NCBI GenBank assembly: GCA_946902875.1
Contig: OX336339.1
Coordinates: forward strand, 26,009,349-26,073,348
Reading direction: 5' to 3'
Source of the DNA: Nematopogon swammerdamellus
Lineage: Eukaryota > Arthropoda > Insecta > Lepidoptera > Adelidae
DNA length: 64,000 bases
This document shows, piece after piece, positions 1 to 8,985 of this stretch. Numbering within the stretch: position 1 is the first letter of the stretch; every line of letters begins with the position of its first letter. The notes under the pieces were generated by a model. That model was not told where the DNA came from, searched no databases, and was given only the letters and a program-made list of their open reading frames with translations. The position numbers and the translations under genes were made by a program.

Positions 1-110
1 CTCCGCTCCGCCGCCGCCGCCTCCCGCCCAGGCTCGCCGCGCGGCGGTGCGGCCGCCCCGCGCGGGACGGGGGCGGCAGGGGCGCGGGTTTACGGTCGGA
101 GACGCGGCGC
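1..110. other. GC-rich stretch at window edge
   Basis: Very GC-rich sequence of CCGCC/GCGCGGC runs that drops abruptly to AT-rich DNA after about 115. It could be the edge of a CpG island outside the window. The short frame starting at 47 has no recognisable domain and I do not call a gene. Confidence 0.5.
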
Positions 111-362
111 AGATAATATCTCTTTATGATTTGCTCCGCGGTCCTCATTTACTTTTTATTGTGGCCTCGTTATTGTCTAGTATAAAAATTGCTCAAAATG
201 GCGTCATAAAAATTTTACACACACATTTATAAGCAAATCCCGTTGCCCTACAACCCACCCGCTATGTAATCGAGAGTCGCTCGCTGCTAACTATACTCTG
301 TTCGGCCAGTGTTGACAGTGACTCATCACAGGTTACGGCCTCTCTCATCCCCCGAGGCATTT

Positions 363-601
363 GTACTGTGTGGGGTCGGTACTTAATAAGAATAGTCCCA
401 CTGCATCTCTCCCCGTGCATGTCGTAAAAGGCGACTAAGGGATAAGCGGCCTGCAGACACCCCGGTCGACTTGTGGCTTTCATGGAAGACATAGGCTGGC
501 TGGGGTAGCTGGAGACTGCGGGGTTTTGCACGAAGGTCCCCAACCAAGCGGGATTAGTTTGCAGGCCTAGAGCCAACCCCAAACCAAAACAACAACAACA
601 A
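363..601 (+). mobile_element. SINE A1: A head with (AAC)n tail
   Basis: Starts GTACTGTGTGGGGTCGGTAC, carries the A head, then a body shared only with 31669-31908, and ends in an (AAC)n tail. The 13-bp sequence CATCCCCCGAGGC occurs at 346-358 and 602-614 and is the likely target-site duplication, with four extra bases before the 5' end. Frames such as that on the minus strand here are by-products of the repeat. Confidence 0.8.
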
Positions 602-861
602 CATCCCCCGAGGCGGTGAATGCGCGTTTATATAGCTCAGTCTTCATTTGAAAGTCGCTCTATACGGAAGTATGCGCTTGCTCTTAAGCGCAACGAAATC
701 AAATCAAATCAAAAACGTTAATTGAACTAATAAAGTACACATTACATTATTGGTCTCTGTCCTCTACACTAGTCTGGGTAGACTGTGCCGTAGAGGACAG
801 CTTACAACAGGTAGTTAGCAAATATTTTAGATGTGCGGGCAACTTAGTTTTTGGTCGGGCA

Positions 862-1060
862 TATTCATACATATAAAGGACATATAAAGTATGTATATAA
901 GTATGTATGTATAGTATATAAGAGTTGATGTAGGTATATTATAATATGTATATTTCTTATTGTATATATGTAATTATGTATTTGTAAGGATTTATATTGA
1001 TTGTATGTATCTTTGTACAATTTGTATATATGTGTATTTATATTTCATACAACTGTTCCC
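862..1060. repeat. AT-rich TATGTA low-complexity tract
   Basis: Irregular runs of TATGTA and TATATG with no longer period. It may be a decayed tetranucleotide tail. Confidence 0.5.
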
Positions 1061-1080
1061 TGTTTAGTACTGCATTGTCC

Positions 1081-1209
1081 GCCCCTACGTCTGTTCCACA
1101 TCCCAAAGGTTAGTTCGTAAAGAATGCCGCAAGGCATTAAACTCGCCTTTTTTAACCTTTTTATACGGTGTACAATAAAGTATATTTTCATTTCATTTCA
1201 TTCATTCAT
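1081..1209 (+). mobile_element. LINE 3' UTR tail (family Z)
   Basis: Shares the pattern AAAGGTTAG...GGCATTAAACTCGCC...GTACAATAAAGTAT with minus-strand copies near 37.2, 44.0, 45.7 and 51.9 kb. The poly(A) signal AATAAA lies at 1174-1179 and is followed by CATTT repeats. No coding sequence remains, so this is a 5'-truncated copy. Confidence 0.65.
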
Positions 1210-1524
1210 ATTCTAGTAATAATATAAAATAAAACAAAATAACATAAAACTTGTAAGTATGGATGGATACATGAGGGTGTCAGTGGTGTGTGTGTTTGTG
1301 AGAGGGGATTAGGTCTTGTGTGTGAGTGTATGTGTTAGGTTTTGAGGGTGAGTATGTCTCTGATTCAAAGCATCTGATAACAAAAGTCCATTCTGTTCGA
1401 ACCGGTTGAGAGAATTCGCCTCTATGCAAACGCTCAGTATTTGCGATTTGTCACTTTAAAGTTTAGAGTGACAAATCGCAAATAATGAGCGTTTAGAGCC
1501 TAAACACTGGCCGAACAGAGTATA

Positions 1525-2128
1525 AATGATTTCAAGAAGAGCCTTCTTTAATTCGAACCCGATGGGGAATATTTTTGTAAGGTTGCAAGTTTAGATTAGT
1601 TTGATTTTGCAGGCAAATAACCGAACGCTCGGAATCAAAAAAGAGATCTTAACATAACTGTATTTTTTATTAAATCTGATTAAATAAAATAAATTTGATA
1701 AAATTTAAAAATTTTAGTAACGCTTGCTTAGTACTGAGGTAGGGTCCTATTCTCACGCTGTTTCCTGCCCAACTAAAAGCGACTGTAGCCTACGTACTCT
1801 CGTGGCAGCGCTGCGGCTCGGTCGAGTTTTTTCGTGTTTTCTTACGATTCTTCCGCGGATGTTGGCTCGAAAGGACGAGAAGAATATTCCTTGAGCTTTG
1901 TTTCAGCGGCGCTTTGTGTCTACGGACGCGGCCGCGGTCGCGCCGCCGCGCCGCCACTTTGTGGACGAGAGATTGTGTACTGCGCTCCGTTGTAAGCAGC
2001 TTGTATTTAATATAATAATGTACAACTAAGCACGAGTGGAACAAGGATCGAGGACAACTTGATTTCTTAAAGAAAAATAATGTTAAGAAAGTATTAGTAC
2101 CAATTAACATAACACTGTTCCAGAGGAA
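1525..2128. other. no recognisable feature
   Basis: Partly AT-rich, then a GC-rich patch near 1920-1960 (CGCGGCCGCGGTCGCGCCGC). The 106-residue minus-strand frame is low complexity and has no known motif. Confidence 0.4.
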
Positions 2129-2257
2129 TTTTTAGGTTTCCGTACCGCGTGCGTTCTGTCCGTCCGTCTGATGGCTGTATCTTTGGAACCGTAATAGCGA
2201 GCCGGTTGAAATTTTCACAGAATATGTGTTATTTTGGCGTATATATCAACAAATAAA
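2129..2257 (-). mobile_element. family G fragment
   Basis: Begins with the TTTTTAGGTTTCCGTACC end and contains the CCGTCCGTCTG tract and the GTTGAAATTTTCACAGAAT core, then stops in the A/T tract before the other terminus. Confidence 0.75.
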
Positions 2258-2313
2258 AAATAAAATAAGAATATTATTTGTGTTTAATTTATAGTTTGAT
2301 TTATTATAATTAA

Positions 2314-2744
2314 TTTTTAGGGTTCCGCAACCGGTACGGAACCCCAGCCTAAGCCTACGCCGTCTTTCTGTCTGTCTGTCTGTCTGTCCGTCCGTCAGTC
2401 CGTCTGTCCGTCCGTCAGTCCGTCTGACTGTCCAAGGGCTCTTGAACCGTAATAGGTAGCCCGTTGAAATTTTCACAGAATATGTTTTATTATGGCCGAT
2501 ATAACAAGAAATAATAAAAATAAGAAAAAGTAAAAAATTCACGGGGGTTCCCATAGAAGAAACCAAAAAGTGTATGTGCGCGCGCCATCTATCGAATAGA
2601 GTGTGAAGCGTTTTAACTAATCATGACATTTAACTAATATGAAGCATTTCATAACACGCCATAGATCGCGTGAGTGGCGCTAACCATGACATGGCGATAA
2701 GGAACCCTCGGTGCGCGAGTTCGACTAGCACTTGGCCGGTTTTT
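2314..2744 (-). mobile_element. family G, long subtype, full length
   Basis: Reads from TTTTTAGGGTTCCG through a (CTGT/CCGT)n tract and the ACGGGCTACCTATTACGG core (reverse sense) to CACTTGGCCGGTTTTT. The long subtype adds the CCATGTCATGG/GCCATCTATGGCGTG segment next to the GGCCAAG end. Non-coding. Confidence 0.85.
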
Positions 2745-2890
2745 AAGATAGTTTAGTTTGTAATTTATTCTTCTTTTTAACTGACTTAAAAAAAGGAGGA
2801 GGTTCTCAATTCGACTGTATTGTTTTTTTTTTTTTATTGTATAAATATGTCATTCATATCAAAAGTTAGAGTACCAATTATAGTTGGAAG

Positions 2891-3180
2891 TTGCTGCTGC
2901 TGCTTCACCGTTCGGAACCGGTGTAAAACTGTAGGGCCCTTCCCTTGCCCCTTACTAGGTGGTAGGCTCAAATTGTAGCCGAATGGGTTGGGACCACCGT
3001 ACTGGATGTAAGATGGCCGCATAGCAGCCTCGGCTGTGTTCTCCTCCAGTCCAGTATAGCCAGCAATCCAGGGAAGTCTCCGATATGGCACCTACCTTCT
3101 CGGAGGTGATATTGGCTGGTCGGAGCATGTGCTTTGGCCCCTCCGACTCCGCCACCCATGCGGTATTACATAAAAAAAAC
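2891..3180 (+). mobile_element. SINE St body, headless copy
   Basis: Matches 20841-21247 from CCGTTCGGAACCGGTGTAAA to the tail GGTATTACATAAAAAAAA, but lacks the tRNA-like head. It was probably 5' truncated on insertion. Confidence 0.8.
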
Positions 3181-3185
3181 ATCAA

Positions 3186-3230
3186 AACGTGAAAAATTAA
3201 GGAGGTGGGTCCCCCATACAAGAAACCTGT
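3186..3230 (-). mobile_element. family G fragment, short subtype
   Basis: GAAAAATTAAGGAGGTGGGT...CCCATACAAGAAACC matches the interior of short-subtype G elements such as 17989-18294. It abuts the tail of the St SINE. Confidence 0.55.
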
Positions 3231-3434
3231 TCGTATCTACTATATAATATTGCTATAGATACTGTCGACTACGATGCTGCGTTGACGAGACAATCCGCTT
3301 GTTAATTATACTCGACTAACGCAGAGCTAACGCGCCGCTCCTCGCGTGCAAATACAGTTAATATTAATTGCCGAATGTGCGTTTGCATGTTTACTATTCC
3401 GCGCGGAATTACCCACTAATTACCAATAGTCACT

Positions 3435-3476
3435 CCTGTGTGTGTTATGTGTGTGTTGTGTGTGTGTACGTGAGCA
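3435..3476. repeat. (GT)n microsatellite
   Basis: Interrupted GTGTGT runs. Confidence 0.8.
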
Positions 3477-3483
3477 AATATAC

Positions 3484-3935
3484 GTTTCGTTCAATACAGT
3501 TCTAAGATTTCAGGGGGCAGGGACGTATCGCCCAAGAACTGGATTTGTTCAGACGTAAGCACTGGATTATCTTTTTCCATATCAAGTTTCTACGTCTCAG
3601 GATTGGCTGGGCCGAAGTTGTTGGAATGGAACGTCATTCTGCTTGTGAAACATCGTTGCTTCTAGGTGACTTCGAGAAAGTTGCCGATGAAGTAGACGGT
3701 CTAGGTGTCGGTAGACGATGCTGCTCGAGTGACTGATCATGATTTTCTCCATTGTATTGTTCTTCCTGCACATCTTCAGCGTCTGCCCCATGAACGATTT
3801 CAATTTCTTCTCCAAAGTCTGGAACATAGTCCGCATCTTCTACCGAATCATCGGTATCGTACTCGTCTTCACTTAGGTACGTTCCAGTCATGCAGAAGCT
3901 GGTCAATTTCCGTATCATTTAGGAGATGTCCAGGC
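3484..3935 (-). pseudogene. probable piggyBac-like transposase N-terminal remnant
   Basis: On the minus strand a plausible 3' splice site (pyrimidine-rich tract then ACAG) ends at 3936, followed by coding-like sequence. In separate frames it gives PGHLLNDTEIDQLLHDWN, then the acidic SEDEYDTDDSVEDADYVPD, then IWKK, then FLGDTSLPPEILEL. An acidic N-terminus followed by WKK...GDTxLPPEILEL is what I know from piggyBac-like transposases just before the catalytic domain. At least two frame breaks and a stop separate the segments. The DDD catalytic domain is absent. The family call rests on memory of motif order, and a decayed host exon is not excluded. Confidence 0.45.
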
Positions 3936-4093
3936 CTGTAAATACGTAAATAAAATTACCATCTATAGAACTCCGCTACCACATATTTTCAATGAGATTC
4001 CGCAATGATGCACGAGTGAATCATATGTATTTTTTCAAACAAATACTTAAATTATACTTAGCTATTTATTTTTTGTAATTTTCCGCACACACA

Positions 4094-4481
4094 TTTTTTT
4101 TTTTATGGAATCTGACACGGTTGGCTACATCACCTGCAACGTCCGTGATGTCAGCCCATAACACCGGGTGAACTAGGTGCCATGTCAGTGCTTCCCCCTT
4201 TGATCGTGCCGGCTACACTGAACTGGTCGGAAAACACAAACTATTTACATAGCCGTTTTGACCGACGTTTCATTCAGTGCGGTGGTACCAACCCGGGCGG
4301 GTTAAACCCTACCACCAAGTAAGATTAGGAGGGAAGGGACCTACAGTTTTACGAGGAATCCGAACCTCGGTCAGCCTCCAACGGTCAGCGGTCACCCATC
4401 CAAGTACTGACCGCACCCAGCGTTGCTTAACATTCAATAGCGACAGTTGATTGTCTGCACCACTGAGCTATCGAGGCTGAC
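4094..4481 (-). mobile_element. SINE S5: chimeric tRNA + 5S rRNA head, full length
   Basis: On the minus strand the element begins GTCAGCCTCGATAGCTCAGT. It has a tRNA-type A box (TAGCTCAGTGG, 4460-4470), then a 43-bp segment like the internal promoter region of 5S rRNA (4389-4431, core GTACTTGGATGGGTGACCG), then a B-box-like GGTTCGGATTCC (4355-4366). The S body follows, ending in a T/A homopolymer at 4094. Pol III promoters of both types are thus present in one head. Confidence 0.85.
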
Positions 4482-4800
4482 ACATAATCCATTGCACAAC
4501 ACTTGTGTTAGGATTAAACAAAACACATTATCTTGCGATACATAGGGCTAAGTCAACGAAATCAAAAGATAGGGCCATGTAGTTAACATATTTCTACTTT
4601 ACTTTCATTTTTTTATCTACATATGTCTAAATCTATGAGATTTCTTTGAAGTTGGATTATTGTATTGATTATTGCCTCGATTATGAAAGGATACGTTGAA
4701 AGGAATATCGCACAAATGGCGCTACCCCCGATCGATAAAGTTCTTACTCGCTCTTTTGTTGAAATTACATATTTTCCTTATCCTTATCTACATAATTAAA
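4482..4800. other. no recognisable feature
   Basis: AT-rich, with no repeat family seen elsewhere in the window. Confidence 0.4.
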
Positions 4801-5007
4801 TACGGAACTCTCAGGGCGCGAGTCCTACTCGCACTTGTCCGGGTTTTTTTATTATTTTTTACAATATCCGCCATAATACAAATATTTCTGTGAATATTTC
4901 AACCAGCTACATATTACGATTCAAAAGATACAGCCGTTTAAAGGTAGGACAGACGGACAGAAAAACGGCGGCGTAGGCTAAGTAATACGGATACGGAATC
5001 CTAAAAA
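4801..5007. mobile_element. composite of two family G pieces
   Basis: 4801-4843 is a minus-oriented GGCCAAG end (GCGCGAGTCCTACTCGCAC), joined at a T-run to a plus-oriented 3' half running to GGAATCCTAAAAA. The junction lies in the element's internal T/A tract. Confidence 0.7.
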
Positions 5008-5160
5008 CTAAAATTGAATAAACTTAAACTAACTAACAGAAACAGTTCAACTATTGCATCCTCCACATGTAGGCGAAATAATTTTTTCAGAATTATTTTA
5101 AACATTAAAATCAACTAAATTTAACTATTTACCATGATAAATACTCCACATTGGGAACTA

Positions 5161-5219
5161 TGTGTGCGAGCGTGTGTGTATGTGTGTGTGTGGGTGTGTG
5201 TGAGTAGTGTGTGTGAGAG
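5161..5219. repeat. (GT)n microsatellite
   Basis: Long interrupted GTGTGT tract. Confidence 0.85.
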
Positions 5220-5241
5220 TGGATATAATGCATGCACAGTC

Positions 5242-5446
5242 CGTAGCAGGCTGCGCGGGGCGGGGAGGGCGGTGCAGCAAGTGGTATGAAAGTAATTTAC
5301 TGCCTCTGCATCGGGACATATTTTACTGTTGGAGACCAATCGATATCGCTTCCTGACCAGCCCCCGCTTAATGGCCTAACTGTCGTGTGCCCCGCCCCGG
5401 CCGGCCGGGCGCGGCGGGGCGGGAGTGCTGCGGGGGCGGATGCCAC
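5242..5446. other. GC-rich patch
   Basis: Two GC-rich blocks (GCGGGGCGGGGAGGGCGG, and CCCCGCCCCGGCCGG) flank an ordinary segment. No coding motif seen. Confidence 0.4.
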
Positions 5447-5645
5447 TATATCTGTGTTATATTATTGTGAAAGCGAGTGAACAATTTAACAAACAAATTA
5501 AACGACACCGCTAAGGTATATCGAAATTATAATACTTATTAAAAAAGCGGCCAAGTGGGGTTGGACGCGAATTGAAATCGCGCACCCAGGTTACCACAAA
5601 AAAAAAGTTTAAAAAACACTTTTTTCTTGATTGGGGAACATCCTT

Positions 5646-6010
5646 ATTAGGGTTCCGTATCCGTCCTACGGGACCCCATTACTAAGCCTACGCCGTCTGT
5701 CTGTCTGTCTATCTGTCTGTCCGTCTGTCTGTCCGAGGTATCCCTTGAACCGTAATAGGTAGCCCGTTGAAATTTTAACAGAATATGTGTTAATATGGTC
5801 GATATAACAAAAAATAAGAAAAATAAGAAAAGTAAAAAATTCACGGGGATCCCCATACAAGAAACTAAAAAGTGTATGCGCGCCATCTACCGAAAAGAGT
5901 ACGAAGCATATTAACTAATACATAAATTGCGTGAGTGGCGCTGACCATGACATGGCGATACAGAACCCTCGGTACGCGAGTTCGACTCGACACCGACTCG
6001 CCGGTTTTTT
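5646..6010 (-). mobile_element. family G, long subtype
   Basis: Complete from TTAGGGTTCCGTATCC to the CGCCGGTTTTTT end, with small internal deletions around the GCCATCTATGGCG segment. Confidence 0.85.
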
Positions 6011-6029
6011 TTCTATTCTTCCATGTTTT

Positions 6030-6092
6030 TTTGATTTGTGGTTATATCCACCAAAATTACACATATTCTGTGAGAATTTCAACCGGCTACCG
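6030..6092 (+). mobile_element. family G internal fragment
   Basis: TTGTGGTTATATCCACCAAA to TTTCAACCGGCTACC only. It is cut exactly where RTE-like sequence of the opposite strand begins. Confidence 0.65.
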
Positions 6093-6192
6093 GCACGTCG
6101 GCTAAGGTGCCCAGCCCACTGCCACTTGAACTTACCCACCCGATGTCCAATTTCGACTACTTTGGTGAGTCGGCGGATTACCACTTCAAGCA
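6093..6192 (-). pseudogene. RTE-like LINE reverse transcriptase C-terminal fragment
   Basis: Minus-strand frame reads VIRRLTKVVEIGHRVGKF then KWQWAGHLSRR. The order RRRTKVxDIxxRVxKLKWQWAGHxxRR is familiar from the region after the RT domain in lepidopteran RTE-type LINEs. Only about 33 residues survive, with neither the RT core nor the 3' end. Confidence 0.65.
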
Positions 6193-6233
6193 CATACATA
6201 CAACATGACGCGAAATCTCAGTGTTTACGGTTA

Positions 6234-7409
6234 CAACAACCAATTTACAATTAGTTGATTATTCAAAAACTGCACAACGAGCCTGTCGTAAAAACCGAAC
6301 AATCAATTTACAAGTAGGTAGTTGATTATTCAAAAACTGCATTATGAGCTCGTCGGAAAGTTCGAACAACCAATTTACAAGTAGGTAGTTGATTATTCAA
6401 AAACTGCACAACGAGCCTGTCGTAAAAACCGAACAATCAATTTACAAGTAGGTAGTTGATTATTCAAAAACTGCACAACGAGCCTGTCGTAAAAATCGAA
6501 CAATCAATTTACAAGTAGGTAGTTGATTATTCAAAAAATGCATTATGAGCTCGTCGGAAAGTTCGAACAACCAATTTACAAGTAGGTAGTTGATTATTCA
6601 AAAACTGCACAACGAGTCTGTCGTAAAAATCGAACAATATATTTAAAAGTAGCTAGTTGATTATTCAAAAACTCACAACGAGCATGTCGTAAAAATTGAA
6701 CAATCGACTTACAAGTAGGTAGTTGATTATTCAAGAACTGCACAACGATCTTTCGTAAAAATCGAACAACCAATTTACCCGATTATTCAAAAACTGCATA
6801 ATTAGCTCGTCGGAAAATTCTAACAACCAATTTACAAGTAGGTAGTTGATTATTCAAAAACTGCACAACGATCTTTCGTAAAAATCGAACAACCAATTTA
6901 CCCGATTATTCAAAAACTGCATAATTAGCTCGTCGGAAAATTCGAACAACCAATTTACAAGTAGGTAGTTGATTATTCAAAAACTGCACAACGAGTCTGT
7001 CGTAAAAATCGAACAATATATTTAAAAGTAGCTAGTTGATTATTCAAAAACTCACAACGAGCATGTCGTAAAAATTTAACAATCGACTTACAAGTAGGTA
7101 GTTGATTATTCAAGAACTGCACAACGATCTTTCGTAAAAATCGAACAACCAATTTACCCGATTATTCAAAAACTGCATAATTAGCTCGTCGGAAAATTCG
7201 AACAACCAATTTACAAGTAGGTAGTTGATTATTCAAAAACTGCACAACGAGCTGTCGTAAAAATTGAACAACCAATTTACAAGTAGGTAGTTGATTATTC
7301 AAAAACTGCATAATTTGGCGTGCCGTAAAAATCGTACAACCAATTTACAAGTAGGTAGTAGATTATTCAAAATCTGCATAATGAGCGTGCCGTAAAAATC
7401 GTACAATCG
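6234..7409. repeat. 67-bp satellite with 376-bp higher-order unit
   Basis: About 18 units containing GTTGATTATTCAAAAACTGC. Most are 67 bp and three are shortened to 54 bp by loss of the AAGTAGGTAGTT segment. Two unit types alternate (CACAACGAGCCTGTCG and CATTATGAGCTCGTCGG). A six-unit block (4 x 67 + 2 x 54 = 376 bp) starting near 6608 is repeated almost exactly from near 6984. Confidence 0.9.
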
Positions 7410-7892
7410 AAGCGTGCACCCATGCAACTAACACAGCAATTACACGATATTTTGCGCCGTCATATATTACGCAAGTTTTTCATTACTCCGTGTTCGCCCC
7501 GGAACGCGCCGCCTATATTTTTACAGTCCGTAATTGTGCGGTCGGGGAATGTCCGTGAAAACACGCGCGGAATATGGGCGGGGAATTTTAAATGTTCGCC
7601 AACGAGGTTTGGTAGCTGGAGCCAAATTTTAATAATTATACCTACGTATTTATGACTACGTTTTAAATATCTTCCTTGCATTAATACTAGTTGTAATAAT
7701 ATGCAGCGAAATACTTCTTCATTGCCTATAATAGACTGAAATGCTGAATTAACTCTAAAGCTGTATTTATAGATAGATTAGTAAAATTCTTTAAATCCTT
7801 CTAAGTTGCATCAGAGTGAGGAAACTGAAAATTTATTTTTGGAACGAAGTTCCTAAAGATTTTTTCGGGGACCAGTTGTTTAAAGTTCCAAC
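7410..7892. other. no recognisable gene
   Basis: Near-unique sequence. GGAACGAAGTTCCT at 7845-7858 is also the start of minor repeat X. The overlapping frames of 73-77 residues on opposite strands have no motif. Confidence 0.4.
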
Positions 7893-7904
7893 GTGAAACA
7901 GGCC

Positions 7905-8223
7905 GTGTGGGGTCGGTACTTCAAAGGAATAGCCCTACTGCATCTCTACCCGCGCATGTCGTAAAAGGCGACTAAGGGATAAGGACAAGATTTCATGCTA
8001 AATGGCGACGGAATACCACCTCTCACCATGTCACGGTTTTTCCACCGAGTCGTGCAGCAGGTTGATATTGCTGCTTGATATTTATCTTGTCCGAATACTT
8101 TGCTAAACGTGGTGGCCTGTGTTGTGCTGTAAGTTACCAGAGTCCTTGCAGCACAACACCGATTACTTTGCTTACCTACGATTGTCGGGATATAGCGAGT
8201 GGTATGTATGTATATATGCGTAT
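7905..8223 (+). mobile_element. SINE A2: A head with (TATG)n tail, full length with TSD
   Basis: The 12-bp direct repeat GTGAAACAGGCC at 7893-7904 and 8224-8235 bounds the element exactly. It begins GTGTGGGGTCGGTACTT (A head), continues through GCACAACACCGATTAC and the inverted motif around CGATTGTCGGG, and ends in TATG repeats. This fixes the A head as the 5' end and the TATG repeats as the 3' tail. Related copies lie near 28.9, 45.2 and 46.0 kb. Confidence 0.88.
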
Positions 8224-8235
8224 GTGAAACAGGCC

Positions 8236-8807
8236 ACGCGAGTAGGCGGTGCGGCGGCGCGACTGTGTGCGCAAGTGCGTCAGTTGTGATGGCTCGGGTT
8301 AGGGTTGGTATAGTGTATGGAGTTTCTTGCAGAGCTTGCGGCGAGGTGCACACGTGGCGCCCGCGTGGCTACACAGCGCGCACTAACTGTGGCTCGATTC
8401 CAAGTTCAGCACGAGACGAAAGCGTCGCATCGCGCGAACACTGCGCAACGCACGCACGTATGAATATCGGGTGAAAGGGCTTTGAAAACATATTCCGTGT
8501 TTTCCTGAACTCCTGCTGGCGATCGACAGGAACAAGTTCTTTTTGGCTGACATCAAAATTTGGAAGAAACTTTGTATTTAGATAATGTTTTAATTTTCCA
8601 ATTTTATCTAGATAGGTGTCACCTACCTAGATAAAATGTGTAGGTGAGAAAATCAGTTTTCACACAAAAAAAAACGTTCTCTTACTCATCTCTTAGAATA
8701 TTAAGGTACCAGTAAGTTTCTACCGTTTCCGAGAAATCAATTGTTTGCAATAATTTCTCACTTAAAAACGTAATAGGATTACCTCGGAGTACTCTTTATG
8801 CTTTTGC
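8236..8807. other. no recognisable feature
   Basis: Moderately GC-rich to 8470, then AT-rich. The 91-residue plus-strand frame has no motif. Confidence 0.4.
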
Positions 8808-8985
8808 CCGAGGTTTCGCTTCGCGTGACTTTTTGCTAACAGCTCAGGCCGCCGATGACGTAGCTTCATGATTTATTTATAGCCAAAAACCATCTTAAGA
8901 AGTGACGGAATGTAACAGTGAACCTGTATGTAAATCGGTAGAGCGCTTCCCGAGCTATAAGGCTATTCATACACTGAGATAGGTA
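8808..8985 (-). mobile_element. Helitron-like H4 fragment
   Basis: CTTTTGCCCGAGGTTTCGCT is a diverged reverse complement of the Helitron 3' end seen elsewhere. The following TCAGGCCGCC..GACGTAGC..AGTGRCRGAATGTAACAGT is shared with 37072-37228. Confidence 0.55.

Larger units (their letters stand above)
292..1524. mobile_element. TIR-bounded 1.23-kb unit, non-autonomous DNA transposon candidate
   Basis: Positions 292-313 and 1503-1524 form a perfect 22-bp inverted repeat whose core is CTCTGTTCGGCCAGTGTT. Just inside the right end, 1428-1455 and 1467-1494 form a second 28-bp inverted repeat with one mismatch (core GACAAATCGCAAATA). The interior holds an A1 SINE and a LINE 3' UTR and no transposase. 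I see no clear target-site duplication, so superfamily is unassigned. Confidence 0.6.

Noticed and set aside
262..582. Recurrent frame YPLVAFYDMHGERCSG near several loci
   Set aside because: It is the reverse translation of the SINE A head, with no consistent start or downstream sequence.
3705..3941. Plus-strand 78-residue frame
   Set aside because: Overlaps the probable piggyBac remnant on the other strand, which has the better motifs.
4389..4431. Possible 5S rRNA gene fragment
   Set aside because: Only the internal promoter part is present, always inside the S5 SINE head.
5242..5446. CpG-island promoter
   Set aside because: GC-rich only in two short blocks, with no adjacent gene or initiator evidence.
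6234..7409. CRISPR-like array
   Set aside because: Units are contiguous with no unique spacers and the genome is eukaryotic; it is a satellite.
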